A stretch of 64,000 nucleotides of DNA from Diphasiastrum complanatum. Taxonomy: Eukaryota; Streptophyta; Lycopodiopsida; Lycopodiales; Lycopodiaceae. Under the pieces are notes generated by a model. It did no database searches. It was not told where the DNA came from and saw only the letters and a list, made by a program, of their open reading frames with translations. Positions within the stretch are counted from its first letter, which is position 1; each line of letters opens with the position of its first letter. The stretch is taken from positions 193,001 to 257,000 of the forward strand of contig CM055112.1 of the NCBI GenBank assembly GCA_029204225.1, in the 5' to 3' direction. Below, one piece after another: positions 16,333 through 28,149 of the stretch. The translations under genes and the position numbers were made by a program.

Positions 16333-17312
16333 GTGAATCATTTAAGGATCCATTCTTCGTCCTATTTTGCAAATTTCCACATGCGAGACTTGGAGGCTTT
16401 TAATCGGACAACGCATGTAGATCCATATGCTACACGATTGCAAAACAATGACATAGTTCATGCATTGTTGTCTCAAAAGTCCCTTTCACATGCCAAAAAA
16501 TTGGCTGGAGAAATTGCAATGGACTTGAACAAAAATATTTCGACACAGAATTCGCTTAGATTTGAGAAAAATAACATTGGAAAGGATGACACGTCAATAG
16601 GTGTGCATAATGGTGAAGCAACTTCGGATGAGAGTGGACTTCAACTGTGGTGTTGCCACAGAAGTTGTTTTTGCAAATGGACAATTGTGGTAAAGATAGT
16701 AAAAATCGGTAGTTATTCGCTTTCTAATCGTTGCTTGTGGAAAAAGGAATATTTGAAGAAGTACACCTAAACTTCATGATGGTGGGGCACACACATGAGG
16801 ACATAGATGCATTGTTTGGTCGCTTCTCTGAGGAACTACGGAGACAACGCATCTACACATTGCCACAAATGATGGAGGTTTTTCAAAACATGCAAGCAAG
16901 TTCACCACCATCCTATGTGATCGAAGAAGTTTCTGACTTCAAATCATTTGTGGAAGGTTACATACCTGATGGTAGTGACGAGTTGGTGGGGCACAGTAAA
17001 CCACAATGCCATGTCTGATTGGGTTATGCAGCTAGCTCAATTAATATACAGGATGGGCATGTGAATTACATGCATGTATTAGTAGATTGGTGAGAACCTA
17101 TTTCCAGAAAGCGACAATCAATAGAATCGCAATACAGAGATTGTTGGGAGAAAAAATGGAGATGCAATCAAAATGACCCTAGTCGTTGGGAATCTGTCTT
17201 CACGGTTATGTGGAGTTGGAGAGCAAGCAAAGACCCAAATGCCATTAATCAATTGAAAATTTCTCATATTGCAATTAATGCAGCAAAAGAAAATCTTCTA
17301 AAAAAAACCTAA
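16333..17312 (+). pseudogene. Decayed gene with a DUF7869-like domain
   Basis: From about 16660 the sequence reads LPQKLFLQMDNCGKDSKNR, a stop, LFAF, a stop, then LLVEKGIFEEVHLNFMMVGH and THEDIDALFGRFSEELRRQR. The QMDNC...VGHTHEDIDALF pattern is that of the uncharacterised DUF7869 family, common in multi-copy genes of plants and invertebrates and likely transposon-linked. After a further frame break, CWEKKWRCNQNDPSRWESVF and a following stretch extend it to about 17312. The 145-codon frame at 16333-16770 covers a different, unrecognised N-terminal part and then runs into the wrong frame. At least two stops and two frame changes make it a pseudogene. Confidence 0.7.
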
Positions 17313-19567
17313 GACAATAGTTGTATTAAAAAGATGTTTTGTTTCAACATAGAATCCAAAATGACATGTAGTCAATATTGGAATAATTCTAGATCTTCTG
17401 TTTCTCTTCAACACAATGTATTTAATACTTGAGTGCATTTATACATAGCAAAATGTACACAAATCTGAACATGCTCTAAACTAGTTTGTTGTGATATATT
17501 GGGTGACTACCATTGGTTTACCTGGGATAGAGCTTTGTCTTTACATTAAAGGCTAAATTTTGTTCTTCTATCACTTGACATATCGTACATCAAAATATGG
17601 ATCTTTTCGTAACTTTTTTGTAATATGAAAGAATCAGCTATGTTGGGAAAGAATAGGTTTTTGTCTTTTTGCTTGTTTTTATTCCTCGCCTTTTGCTAAA
17701 GGAAAACCAAGTGTTGTTTAAGTGTCTAAACAGTGATTGTACCTCTATACAATGACAATATGAACAATTGATGAGCAGTACACTTGAACGACTAAGGACT
17801 CAATGAGAAATTGAGATACAACACACAATGCACATGCACAATGTTTAGAGTCAGAGAATTGATGTGGGTCCAATAGGATTAAGAAACTTAGAGCGGACTC
17901 CATGAATATTGTACTAGACAAGATGAGAAAAGATGCATAATTAGAATAATGTGTGATCTTGTGTGCCATTATGCCAGTCTACCCCAAATGTCATGATGAT
18001 TGCCTGAAAGAAATCAATTAATTTTGCTATCAAAAGCTTCATTCCATTTGCATGATATTGAAATCATGCGAGTATGATCGGGACTTAGCAAATCATGATG
18101 TTAAACCTGCTGGTAGAAATTGAAATGTAATTTTCAATGCCTCTCCATTTTTTCGCAGGGGAGATTATTATGAACAACACTCAAGCTTAAATTAGATACT
18201 AATGAGTTAATCTGCCTTTAATATTGATAACCTCACTAAGCGAGTCCTTGCATTGTAATCATTGGCAATTCTTGCATGCAGGGATCACCACTAGGACTAC
18301 CACAAGGACACAACCGTATCAAAATTGAACAATGAATAAGGGAGAATTTTTGTCACCTAATGTTGTGGTAGATGGTGTGATCAGAAAGAAGATTGGTATG
18401 GCTTTTAGAGCACAAAATTGAAGCCAACATGCAAGGAGTAAGCTCATTATGTCACTTGTGTCGATGCACACACCTACTTAGAGTACACTAAGTTGGAAGG
18501 TACCCTTAAATAAATGGCCTTTAATCTAAGCCAAATGCGAATGGCCTCTTCTATAAGGTCTTTTTCCCAAGTGTCATGAGAGTTGCTACACAAGACAAGC
18601 CTAAGAAGTTAGAATAGATTGAATTTGTGATATGAGTTCCATTCTCATTTTATCCTTAGATATAAACTTGTTGGTAACAAGCAAAAAGGAAGGATTGCAA
18701 CCTACCTAAGATGACATAACCGCTAGTTAGAACTAAAAAATCAATAATGATCATGCATAATTTAGGTGTTATCTTTAAAACAGTCAAGGTCCTCATGCAA
18801 AGTCTGATTGCAGTTTAGAATTTGATAGATCTCAAAGAGAAAGAACAATTCGCAAAATATTAAATAAAACACTATGACAAAATCCATGATTGTGAACTAG
18901 AACCATGCTAACGCTTATAAAATCACAAAAATGAGTTTCTATGCTTAATGCAAAAGATCTGATGAACCTTTAATTTCTCTGTCACCCTGTAGAATATGTG
19001 GATCACACAACTGCTCTCTTCACGACAAGAAAGAAAGAAAGCTGGTAATGTCAACCTCCACTAAGCTCCTGAAATCAATGGCATTTACAAAAATCAATAA
19101 ACCCTTGCTGTAAGCGTTATCATCAATGAGAAGTATGAATCAACTGCAAAAACTCTCATACTTTTATTACATTCCTTCAATCATAAATACCTACGATATC
19201 AATGATCATAACTAAGAAAAAAGTCAACAATAATAGACGACTCAGAACTCTACTGAATTGTCTGTCACGAAAAGGATGAAAATGCTTGAAAGGCTTGAAA
19301 TGCTACGATCTAAGAGTTAAAATAACAATGATCGACTTATACAGGGCTTTCTTATTTCGACGACACCATGTGTGCTCAGTTCTAGAATTATCGGGTCATC
19401 TTTCTTTTACAAGCCCTTTGAGTGGTTTTAAGCAACTTTATCTTTGTACTTGCTTATCAGTCGGAATATACAGTTTGTGGAGAGCAATTATGTTGTCTTG
19501 TCTTATTGCACTTGACGTTGTGTTGTGGTAATTGATCCGGTCAGGTTTTTTAACTGTTTTCTTAACT
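17313..19567. other. No gene seen; its end should be a 5' LTR
   Basis: No coding homology recognised. Because a tRNA-Met primer site starts at 19568, the last several hundred bases should be the 5' LTR of the copia element downstream, but I could not place its start or find a second copy. Confidence 0.45.
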
Positions 19568-19580
19568 TGGTATCAGAGCC
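19568..19580 (+). promoter_or_regulatory. Primer-binding site (initiator tRNA-Met type)
   Basis: TGGTATCAGAGCC matches the standard plant copia primer site complementary to the 3' end of initiator tRNA-Met. It stands about 1.3 kb before the gag start, an unusually long leader. Confidence 0.85.
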
Positions 19581-20856
19581 CTTGGTGGCTACAATCACTG
19601 GACAAGAACAGAGAGCTGCGAATTCACGACGGTTTGTTGGCTAGGAAGCACAAAATTGAGTATGTGGAGATTCGTGGAATGGCTCAAAACTATAAAAAGG
19701 ACTCAAAGATAGGAAATTGTCGGCTGAATCAGAAAGCAAGTAAAGATTGAAGCTGAGAAATTCTTCTGAAGGGTTGCTTGACGTCTGTGATTGGTTTGAA
19801 TCCATTCAAACACTGTTTGAAGAGTGGTTTGGTGCAAAAGGTTGCTTGCTCTTGGGCGACCTCAGAGGGATAGGTAGTTGCTCAAAGAAATTCACAAAAA
19901 GATCAAATAAAGCCCAAAAATATCTTTTTCCTTGACAGCTAGGGTTTACAGTCTTAAAGTGCTAAATCTCTGGTTGTAAGAAACCTTTTTGTGAGTTGTA
20001 AGGATCTACAACAGGGCGCCCTGATGCTGCAAAGAGATTGACAATCAGCCATGGGCAGCCGTGGAGAGGTAAGAGCGCTGGATCGGATAAATGAGAACAG
20101 CCACCATGCTAGAAACCCTTGAAAGCAAAGAAGGAAGGTAAAGAGAGAGGGAGAGAGGCGCAGACGTCGCGCATGGCCAGCCGAGTTAGGCATGTAGCGG
20201 TTGAAGGTGCTTGGCATGTGGAGGAGTGGGCTTCAATGCCCGAATAGTTTTTGTGCCATCAAAATAAGCCTCCAATAAATCAACGGCCAAGATGGAGTTC
20301 TCGGGGAGGAACGTGGGCCACAGGATGGAGGACCACCCTTAGATGGAGTGAGAATGGGCTTTGAAAGGGCCCTAAAGAACTGAAAGGCAAAATAGGCCTT
20401 CCTTTCATTAAAAATTTTCAGTTTAAAATAAGAGTTGGGTCCTGACTTTTATGAAGAGTGAAGTCTTTTCAAGGTGAAAAGACAGTTCAAAAACTCAAAA
20501 TGCCCTTATTTTCACCTCCTTAAGCCTATTTTGGCCAAACGAATGGCTATAGCATCCAAACGAAGGGCACCCTAATTGTACCTACAAGTATGGTACGTCA
20601 AAACAGAGTGATTGCTGCGGAGAAAGTGTTTGGAGTGTGCCAAAAGTGATTTCACCATTCCACTAGGCACGTAGTTGGGAGTTGGTGACGAGAAGCATTT
20701 TGGAAAGCGACGTCAGTTTGGCTTCCAATTTGGCGAAAGAGCGACAGGTGGCCTGGTAAGCCAAAAATTGCAGGTCATAATTTTTTATTTCTGACATCAC
20801 GGTTGGCTTCGGCATACACTTTTTAGCCTATAGGTGAAGTTTCAAGCAGTTTGAAA

Positions 20857-21504
20857 ATGGCAAACATCAATGAGGCAATTATGGGCGATGCAAGCAAACT
20901 TGATGGGGCTTCTAACTACAACATCTGGAAATTCAAAATGAAGAGCATTTTCATGGAGAAAGAGTTATGGGAGATCGTAGCAGGTATTGAAGTCCGGCCA
21001 AATACCACTCCAGGTGACATGAGGGCCTTTGATAAAAAGGCGCAGAGAGCATTGTCCTTGATCAATCTTTCAGTGAAAGACCATTTGGTCACTTATATAA
21101 GTGATGCCACGATAGCTAGGGGAGCTTGGGAAGCTCTTAGAATGCAATTTCAAACTTGCAATCCAGCTCGATCCATGTTCTTGAAGTCGAGATTGAACAC
21201 AATCAGGATGGAAAAAGGCGAATCAGTGGGATCTTTCTTCACCAGGATAAAGGAGCTGAGAGATCAACTTGTGGCAATTGGAGAACCAATTAGGGATGTT
21301 GAATTGGTACATACCACCATGAGCGGTGTCTCGAAAGGGCTACAGATGTTTGTGAGCAATATCGCTTCGAGGGAGAGATTGCCTACTTTTGAAGACTTCC
21401 ACGGAATCATGCTGCAGGAAGAGCAGTGCCGTGAAGTGGTGAAGTCAAGGCAAACCCCACAAGACGATCAAGCCTTTCTTGCTAAAGGCAAGCAAAAAGG
21501 ATGA
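20857..21504 (+). pseudogene. Copia gag (capsid part)
   Basis: The ATG at 20857 is chosen because the MANINEAIMGDASKLDGASNY start leads directly into the gag signature NIWKFKMKSIFMEKELWEIV; the frame could open six bases earlier only at TTG. It continues through KSRLNTIRMEKGESVGSFFT and ends at a TGA after GKQKG. The zinc knuckle that should close gag lies just downstream in another frame, so a frameshift separates them. Confidence 0.9.
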
Positions 21505-21549
21505 AAAAGGATTTCCAAGAAATCCAAGGATGATGATGGCGAGGAAGAG

Positions 21550-22386
21550 TTGTCATCAAAGGCAAAAAATAAAAAGAAAGACCAATATTACTATTGCCAC
21601 AAACCAGGTCATTGGGCACGCGAGTGTTACAAGAAGAAAGCGGACATAAAGGCAAGAAAGGTGAAACAACAAGGCAACATTGCCGAAGGTGATGGGGAAG
21701 ATGATGAAAGAAGTGTCTTCTCATTGGCATTGGCATCCCAGGTTGATGATGGTGCCAGATGGTTCATAGATTCAGGTGCCACAAGGCATATGACCGAGAA
21801 ATGTGATTGGTTTGAGAAATTCTCACCAATCTATGATGGGGACAAGGTCACTCAAGCCAATGGGGAGGAATATCAAATACAGGGTGTTGGCAATGTACAT
21901 GTGCAATTTTTTGATGGTAAAATCAAGAATATCCCTAATGTGCTTTATGTTCCTGGACTCAAAAAGAGTTTGCTTTCTGTTGGAATAATGGCAAATCAAC
22001 TTCTTAAGGTTGAATTTGTCAAGGATGGATGCCTTATGAGGGATATGAACCACAACCATAGAGTGGTGGTGAAAGGTTATAGAGATAGTAATTGTGGCCT
22101 TTATAAATTGGATGCTACAAAACTAGGAGAATATGGTTTGGCTATCTCAACAACATCTCAATCTGAGTTGTGGCACAGAAGACTTGGTCACTTGAACTAT
22201 GGGAGCTTAAGATTGATGGCGAAGTTGAAGATGGTAATAGGATTACCAACATTGCATGATGATCATCATGCTATATGTGAAGGATGCCTTATGGGAAAGC
22301 ATCACAGGGAGACATTCAAGAAAGGTGGAGCTGTAAGAGCTAAGAACCGCTGGAACTTATTCACAGCGACTTGTGCGGCCCAATGA
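21550..22386 (+). pseudogene. Copia zinc knuckle, protease and pre-integrase domain
   Basis: The frame begins with the remains of the zinc knuckle, YYCHKPGHWAREC, whose first Cys is replaced by Tyr. The aspartic protease motif is intact as FIDSGATRHM, followed by NVLYVPGLKKSLLSVG. The pre-integrase zinc module reads ELWHRRLGHLNYGSL with CEGCLMGK. The frame runs out after KNRWNLF, where integrase should start, because of a frameshift near 22380. Confidence 0.9.
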
Positions 22387-22850
22387 AGACCATGTTGTTG
22401 GGGAAAACATATTATTTTATGACTTTCATAGATGATTACTCTAGAAGGACATGGATTTATTTCTTGAAGAAGAAATCTGACGCTTTTGCTCGTTTCAAGG
22501 AGTTTAAGACTTTAGTAGAGAACCAATTGGATGTGTGCATCAAAGTGCTAAGATCTGATAGAAGGGGCGAATACAAATCTGATGATTTTGAGGAATTTTG
22601 CAAGGAACATGACATCAAAAGACAATTCACACAATCACACACGCTGCATAGTAATGGTGTAGCTGAAAGGAAAAACAGGGGTTATTATGGAGAGTGCAAG
22701 CTCCATGATGAAGAAAATGGGCTTGACCGATTCACTTTGGTTGGAAGCATGCAGTGCGGCAACATTCTTGCAAAACAGGAGCCCTACAGTTGCGGTTCCA
22801 AATGTGACTCCCGAAGAAGCATCTACAAGAATAAAGCCAAAAATTGACAA
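22371..22850 (+). pseudogene. Copia integrase core
   Basis: The three catalytic acids are present: FIDDYSRRTWIYF, LRSDRRGEYKS and SNGVAERKNR. SDRRGE replaces the usual SDNGGE or SDRGGE. A frameshift near 22675 moves the continuation (MKKMGLTDSLWLEA) into the next frame. Confidence 0.88.
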
Positions 22851-24250
22851 GTTTCGTGTCATTGGATGTAGGGCCTATGTAGATGTGCCAAAGGAGGAGC
22901 GAAAGAAACTTGATGCAAAAGCAATAAAGTGTATCTTTGTCGGGTATGATGAGAGGATGAAGGCGTATAGGTGTTTTGATCCTGTAATGAGCAAGATTCA
23001 CATAAGCAAAGATGTGATCTTTGATGAGACGCATAGGTATGAAGATGAAGACCATGCAAGTGATGAAAGCATCAAAAGACTTCCGACAATTTTGGAAGAA
23101 AAAGATGAAGAAGATGCTCCACAGGATAATGAACATGAAGATGAGAGTAGAGAGGGTGAGTATGAGAAGACACCACCTATTGAAGAGCCTAGGGGAAGGT
23201 ACTTGCCAATAGGAGCAATAAAGGAAAAACCGGTTGGAAGTAAGAGACATTACTTGGACACTCCTTGGGACACATACTCTCCACGTAGTGTATCACCTGA
23301 ATCTAAGATACCAAAATGGTATGAAAAGATCATGAAGGATGCAAAGGTAAAGCAACCAGGATCTAGCACACAAGGAGAAGTGAGAAGATCAATGCGAGAA
23401 AGGAAGTCTCCCGATCACTATCATGTGAACTATGCCCTAATGAGTGACAGAGAGCCATCAACCTTTGATGAAGCAAAGGATCACAAAGAGTGGCAAAGGG
23501 CAATGGAAGAGGAGATGGAGTCCATCCACAGGCATGATACATGGGAGTTGGTTGATCTACCACTTGGAAAAAAACCCATTGACAACAAATGGGTATTTAG
23601 AACAAAGTTTCATGTGGATGGCACAATAGCAAAGCATAAGGCATGCCTAGTAGTGAAGGGCTATGAGCAAAATAAAGGAATTGACAATGAAGAGACATTT
23701 GCTCCAATGGCTAAGTGGACTATGCTATGCCTTATCATTGCCTTAGCATCTCATTTTGGGTGGAAGATCCATCAAATGGATGTGAAGTCCGCATTTTTGA
23801 ATGGTGACTTAGAGGAAGAAGTTTACATGGTCCAACCACAGGGCTTCATGGCAAAAGGACAAGAACATAAGGTATGCAAGCTACGCAAAGCACTTTATGG
23901 CCTTAAGCAAGCATCAGGTGCATGGTATGGACGCATTGACAATTACTTTCTTTCTTATGGGTTTGTAAGAATAAATTCGGATCCAAATCTTTATGTTCTT
24001 ATAAACGCAGATAGCATTGCCTTGATTGGAGATGACAGATTTAGATTCTATGCACTATTGCTTGGGTGTTGAAGTATGGCAAACTGGTAGTGATATCAGG
24101 TTATGTCAAAACAAGTATGTGTGCGAGGTATTGGAGAGATTTCACATGACAGAGTACAAACCTTCCATCACCCCTTGCGAAGCTGGTAAGAAATTATCTC
24201 GCATTGATGATAGTGCACATGTTGACGCTACTTTATTTCAACAACATTAG
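22687..24250 (+). pseudogene. Copia integrase C-terminus and reverse transcriptase with deleted catalytic motif
   Basis: The long frame to 24072 holds the integrase C-terminal part (VIGCRAYVDVP, KCIFVGYD), an acidic linker, and RT from WELVDLPLGKKPIDNKWVF through HQMDVKSAFLNGDLEEEVYM to KALYGLKQASGAWY. After NLYVLINADSIAL the expected YVDD block is missing; sequence resumes in another frame with EMTDLDSMHYCLGVEV and VCEVLERFHM. About 100 bp carrying the RT active site appears deleted. The element stops at 24250. Confidence 0.9.
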
Positions 24251-24596
24251 AGGAGTTCCAAGGCCCAAAAGGGTTGTCTAAGAAATGCCACGTAAGAGAG
24301 AGAAAATCGTCGGATTTTAAAACTCCGACCGAGTTTTTGGTCTGCCCGCACAACTCCGATGACTTGACCTCACTAGTAACGTATGTAGTTAACTGGAAGT
24401 TGGGTAGCCACAATGCGTGGGGTCCATACGTCAAGATTCTATTTTCTACCATTAATTAACATAACTTCTCATGTAAATGCAAATCGTATTGCACATCAAA
24501 GTTTTCTTTCCATCTACTCAAAGCGTTCACATCAATGGAAAACAATCTTATCGATCTGAAAATCATGGCAAGAAACTTTGAATATTTTGGATCACA

Positions 24597-25526
24597 ATGA
24601 GTGCCAACGTGAATCTAAATTTTTGCAATTCTGAAAATACGGAGTGTGTTGGATCAAATGGAGGGGCAAGGTTATTTCAAACATTTGCAATTTCAAACAC
24701 TAAGCCAGAGTCATTAGCCAAAAAGGTAATAGCTCGATTGGAAAAAGTTTTATCAAAAGCGCGACTTCATAAAGGACACGTTAAAATACAAAAGGACGAG
24801 AAGTTTTCGGGAAAAACGGGAAACATCCCATGCAAACCAAGTATAGGAGGATCCAAAGCTCGTCGTTTCTTATCAAATCATTCCGGAAAACCAACTAAAA
24901 TCCAGTACTCAATTTGGATAGATGTACTCAATGCCAAAAAGGATTTTGAAAAAAAAGGAACAACGAGGATTAAAAAAGTTGAAGTATGGACAAAGCTTGA
25001 CAACATGGTCAAATTGCTCAGAAAAGATAAATATCTGATACTGATGTCCTACTAATTGAGAAATCAACAATTGAGTTTGTGGATGTAGTTAAAGACGCCT
25101 GGGGTGAAGATCATATTACGCATTATATGGTAAATCTCTTTTCAATGTAACTTACTCTTCGATTTATAACCTCATTGCACATATGCTAAATTTAAAATGA
25201 TTAATATGACAATATTTGTATCTCTGATATTGCAGCACATTTTACGATATCATGCATCATTTTTTGCAAAAGCTTACGGCAGTCTAAGTATTTGGTCATC
25301 ACAAGGAATGGAGAAATCGCATTGGCAAGCCAGAGCAGCATTTCATCAAAATACACAACACGGTGGAACATCTCAAAAAAACAGTTACATCATCCAGCTA
25401 TTTCAATGGTTCTACAAGCGTATTCAAATCCGATATAAAACTAGATCAACAAATTTTCAGAAATTCAGAAAGGCGTGCAAATTTATAGACGAAAATAATA
25501 TTGATGCAAGACTAAACCCATATTAA
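24597..25526 (+). pseudogene. Spliced transposase-like gene remnant
   Basis: Two exons can be read. The first (24597 to about 25129) is basic and ends, after a frameshift near 25030, with VVKDAWGEDHITHYM before a GT donor. An AG acceptor near 25234 leads to HILRYHASFFAKAYGSLSIW, then SSQGMEKSHWQARAAFHQNT and a stop at 25526. The pattern THYxHIL...H..FF...G....S.QGMEK resembles the C-terminal part of multi-copy transposon ORFs I associate with cnidarian and plant genomes; I cannot name the superfamily. Intron and exon phases agree. The start and the catalytic part are not identified. Confidence 0.55.
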
Positions 25527-25596
25527 TTTTCATGATATCAAACGAAAAAAGTATATGTATTATATTGCATCATTTGTAGTACAATGCAAGGAAAAA

Positions 25597-27124
25597 TCAC
25601 TGTTTCTCTTTATCTTTAATGATCAGCTTTGTTGTGTGCTCGTGAAAAAAAAAAATTCTATCATATGGATCTAGAAAATCAATCGATCTTATTTTGCTCA
25701 AGTCAATGTATCCAGAGAAAACAACTAAGGAGGAAGACCTTTTCGGAACTTCCTCATCTACATAGCCAAATACTTTTATGGCAATGTCTCTTTGCAAAAA
25801 TAATTTTATATGTATTCGGAGGGTATCTATGCCCGTTCGAGAAATAGGATAACGCTTTAATTGCCATTATTATTGTCGCAGCATCTGAAGAAAATTTGCT
25901 ATGATGAATGCAAATCTCTTTATTTACAAAGCACTTCAAATAATTGGACAGGGATGAATCCCTTTGTCGTGATCCCTGGCCTCCCTCAAATATCCCTGCC
26001 TTGTTGCAAAGGCATCCACCTCAACAGTAGCCTGTAAAATACGAGCAAATGTCACATGTCTTGAAAAACAAAATAACTATATTTGAATAAAAATCTCATT
26101 AAGATAAAACCAGATTTACCTACCAGATCACGCTCATCAGCTTCAATAAGTGCAATAGTATGTAGATCATGACCAGCAACAATGGTCGTCAAAGCACTGG
26201 ATGGACTAGTTTCTGAAGACTGTGACACATATCTGTTCCAGATTTTCAGAAATTCCTCCTCACCTGGCAGATTTGCTTGGTATGCCCTGCTTTTAGACAT
26301 GATTGACTGCAGTGCTTCAATCCCATCCATCCATTTATCTCCGTCTTTGTAATCAATAGAAGCACATAGATCATCATCACCATCAAGATCTATGAAGTCC
26401 CCGAATTCTTTGATGAGATTAGACAAAATTGATAATATTTTTTCCTCCCTCAAATCAAGAACATCTCCAACATCATTCAGTGAGAGGTATGCGACACTAT
26501 TCATGTAATACACTGGCAAATTGAGGAGAGTCTTGGTTTTGTCGTATGGATTCACGTCAGATAAGGAAGAAATGGACAATGCACGAGACTCGGCTAGGTC
26601 GTACATTGATGCCAATCTTGCCTTCTCGTCAGCACCCAAGGCATCATCAACAATAGCTGACTCTGATATCATAGAATCAGTTGATGATGAGGCACCCTCA
26701 ATGCTAAGCCTTGAAGTTCTTGCCTCCTCAAGAATAAGAGCAGAAAGATAAAACACAAAGCCCATGCCTTCCTGCAAAAATTGACATGATCAATTGTGCT
26801 GGTCACAATGGACCACACGTTTAAATTCACTCACAATTTTCGTGAATCGTCAGTTGTGGCTTTGCTTTGAAGATGGTTGGGCAAGTACTGGGTCATGGAA
26901 ATGGATGAATCGTAGATTATCCATTATCAACATAGACTGATTCAGACTATCATAATACTCTTTATACAACACTGGAAAATAGGATTTATGTTCTGATCCA
27001 AACCTCTCAATATCAAAGACATATTGAAATACGTCTTATAGTGACCTATGTAGTTACCAACATCGGACTCAATGAGGAAGGCATGCAATGCAGAATCAAA
27101 AGTATTAGAGGATGAGGTGGCCAT
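25597..27124 (-). pseudogene. Multi-exon gene remnant of unknown family
   Basis: The best exon is 26124-26771, 216 codons without a stop, flanked by an AG acceptor and a GTAGGT donor. It joins in phase to an exon from 26031 (ATVEVDAFATRQGYLREARD) that ends in a TGA at 25936-25938. Beyond that, readable sequence continues in shifted frames (KCFVNKEICIHHSKFSSDAA, then DIAIKVFGYVDEEV) to about 25600, so the 3' part is frameshifted. A likely first exon starts at the ATG at 27122-27124, in a good context (ATGGCCACC), and runs to about 27004, but its phase does not fit the 26771 exon, so an exon or a base is missing. No domain is recognised. It diverges from the histone-like gene across a 1-kb shared upstream region. 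Confidence 0.5.
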
Positions 27125-27150
27125 CTCGAAAGTGTGACCAGTATGGCCGA

Positions 27151-28141
27151 GTATCGCTACGACGTGGGGTAGCAAGGAGTCAGAAGACAATCAGAAAATT
27201 CTCACGTGATGGCGATATTGGCGAATGACCTGATATTGGAACGACGCGAGGGATCTTAGATCGTCTAGAATCTTTAAAAGATTCTCGCATGGTAGCGATA
27301 TCGCAAAAAAATAGTACTGTTCACACATAGAGAGATACAGGGAGTGAAAATCCAAAACTTAGCGAAATATTTTAACTGATCAAACAACATTTATATAGCT
27401 AAAACCAATAAAATCCAAGCCGTACACTCGTCGATCCAACAGCGGATCAAATCTATGGCGTGTAGTACAACCGTCCACATGTGCGAGACCACACGTGCTA
27501 CAATACGCGTCAATCTGCCATTCGCCCATGTGACGTGCCAAAACACACGTCACCAAACCATTCGACCACGTGACCACACATGCAAGTTTCACACGTGCAG
27601 ATACAAAGGTGTAGGTCCCACACGTCAAGTACTGATTGGGCCATGTGACCACATGTGCAAGCCTATACGTGCGAGAACACATGTCACTGATCCATTCGGC
27701 TACGTGTCCCCACGTGGGATCCCACATGTGTTGATCCAAACGTGCAGTTTCACATGTGCGTATACAGACGTGTGGTTCCACATGTTAGCTACTGACTGGG
27801 CCACGTGTCGCTGGTATTTACACGTGCCAATTTTTCTCCACTATGTAAGTCCATTCTCAGGGATTGTACAGGTTTTTGCATAATTTGTTGTCACGTTTGA
27901 TTGCATCCATACGAAATGCATTCGTGATATCGCCATCACACGAGAGACCTCCTCCCCATGTCTGTTCCTTACACCCTCTCGCATCGTAGTGATATCAGCT
28001 TGACTTTCTCAGTATTGCCATCACGCGAGCCCATGCCTCTCCCCGCCTGACTCTGCCACTCTCTCGTGTCGTAGCAATATCACCGTTAGAGTTCTCAGTG
28101 TCTCTTCTTCTGTGTTTCTGTCCTCGCGTGGTATAGATATC
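27151..28141. repeat. Eight dispersed copies of a ~19-bp motif, consensus near CTCGCGTNGTAGCGATATC
   Basis: Copies lie at about 27151 (-), 27201 (+), 27284 (+), 27925 (-), 27976 (+), 28013 (-), 28061 (+) and 28123 (+). Each has a CTC(G/A)(C/T)G-like head, a central G(T/A)(A/G)G(C/T)(G/A) and a GATAT(C/T) tail. Three sit on one side and five on the other of the ACGTG array; the first lies upstream of the minus-strand ATG and the last ends just before the plus-strand ATG at 28150. The layout suggests binding sites for one factor or subterminal repeats of a mobile element. Confidence 0.75.
27454..27840. promoter_or_regulatory. Dense array of ACGTG and CATGTG cores between divergent genes
   Basis: About twenty ACGTG or CATGTG cores occur in under 400 bp, roughly one every 17-20 bp, including about six exact CACGTG G-boxes. 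Part of the array repeats with a spacing of about 161 bp (similar blocks near 27587 and 27748). CACGTG and CATGTG are standard sites for plant bZIP and bHLH factors. It lies between the minus-strand gene starting at 27124 and the plus-strand histone-like gene starting at 28150. The open frames across it are products of the repeat and are not genes. Confidence 0.8.
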
Positions 28142-28149
28142 CGACCTCA

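Larger units (their letters stand above)
19568..24250 (+). mobile_element. Ty1/copia retrotransposon, 3'-truncated
   Basis: Order from the primer site: long leader, gag (20857-21504), zinc knuckle, protease and pre-integrase domain (21550-22386), integrase (22371-22850) and reverse transcriptase (22687-24250). This is the copia order, with integrase before RT. It ends abruptly near 24250 in RT, with no RNase H and no 3' LTR. Frameshifts occur near 21504, 22380 and 22675, and a deletion near 24025. Confidence 0.92.

Noticed and set aside
19954-20217. Minus-strand 87-codon ORF in the leader of the 19.6-kb copia element
   Set aside because: It starts in non-coding leader sequence, has no recognised motif and lies on the strand opposite to the element.
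22732-23250. 172-codon minus-strand ORF in the copia element
   Set aside because: It is the antisense shadow of the integrase/RT frame.
27380-27883. Overlapping Cys/His-rich ORFs on both strands at 27380-27883
   Set aside because: They arise from the repeated ACGTG/CATGTG words, which give Thr-Cys and His codons in any frame; no splice or homology support.
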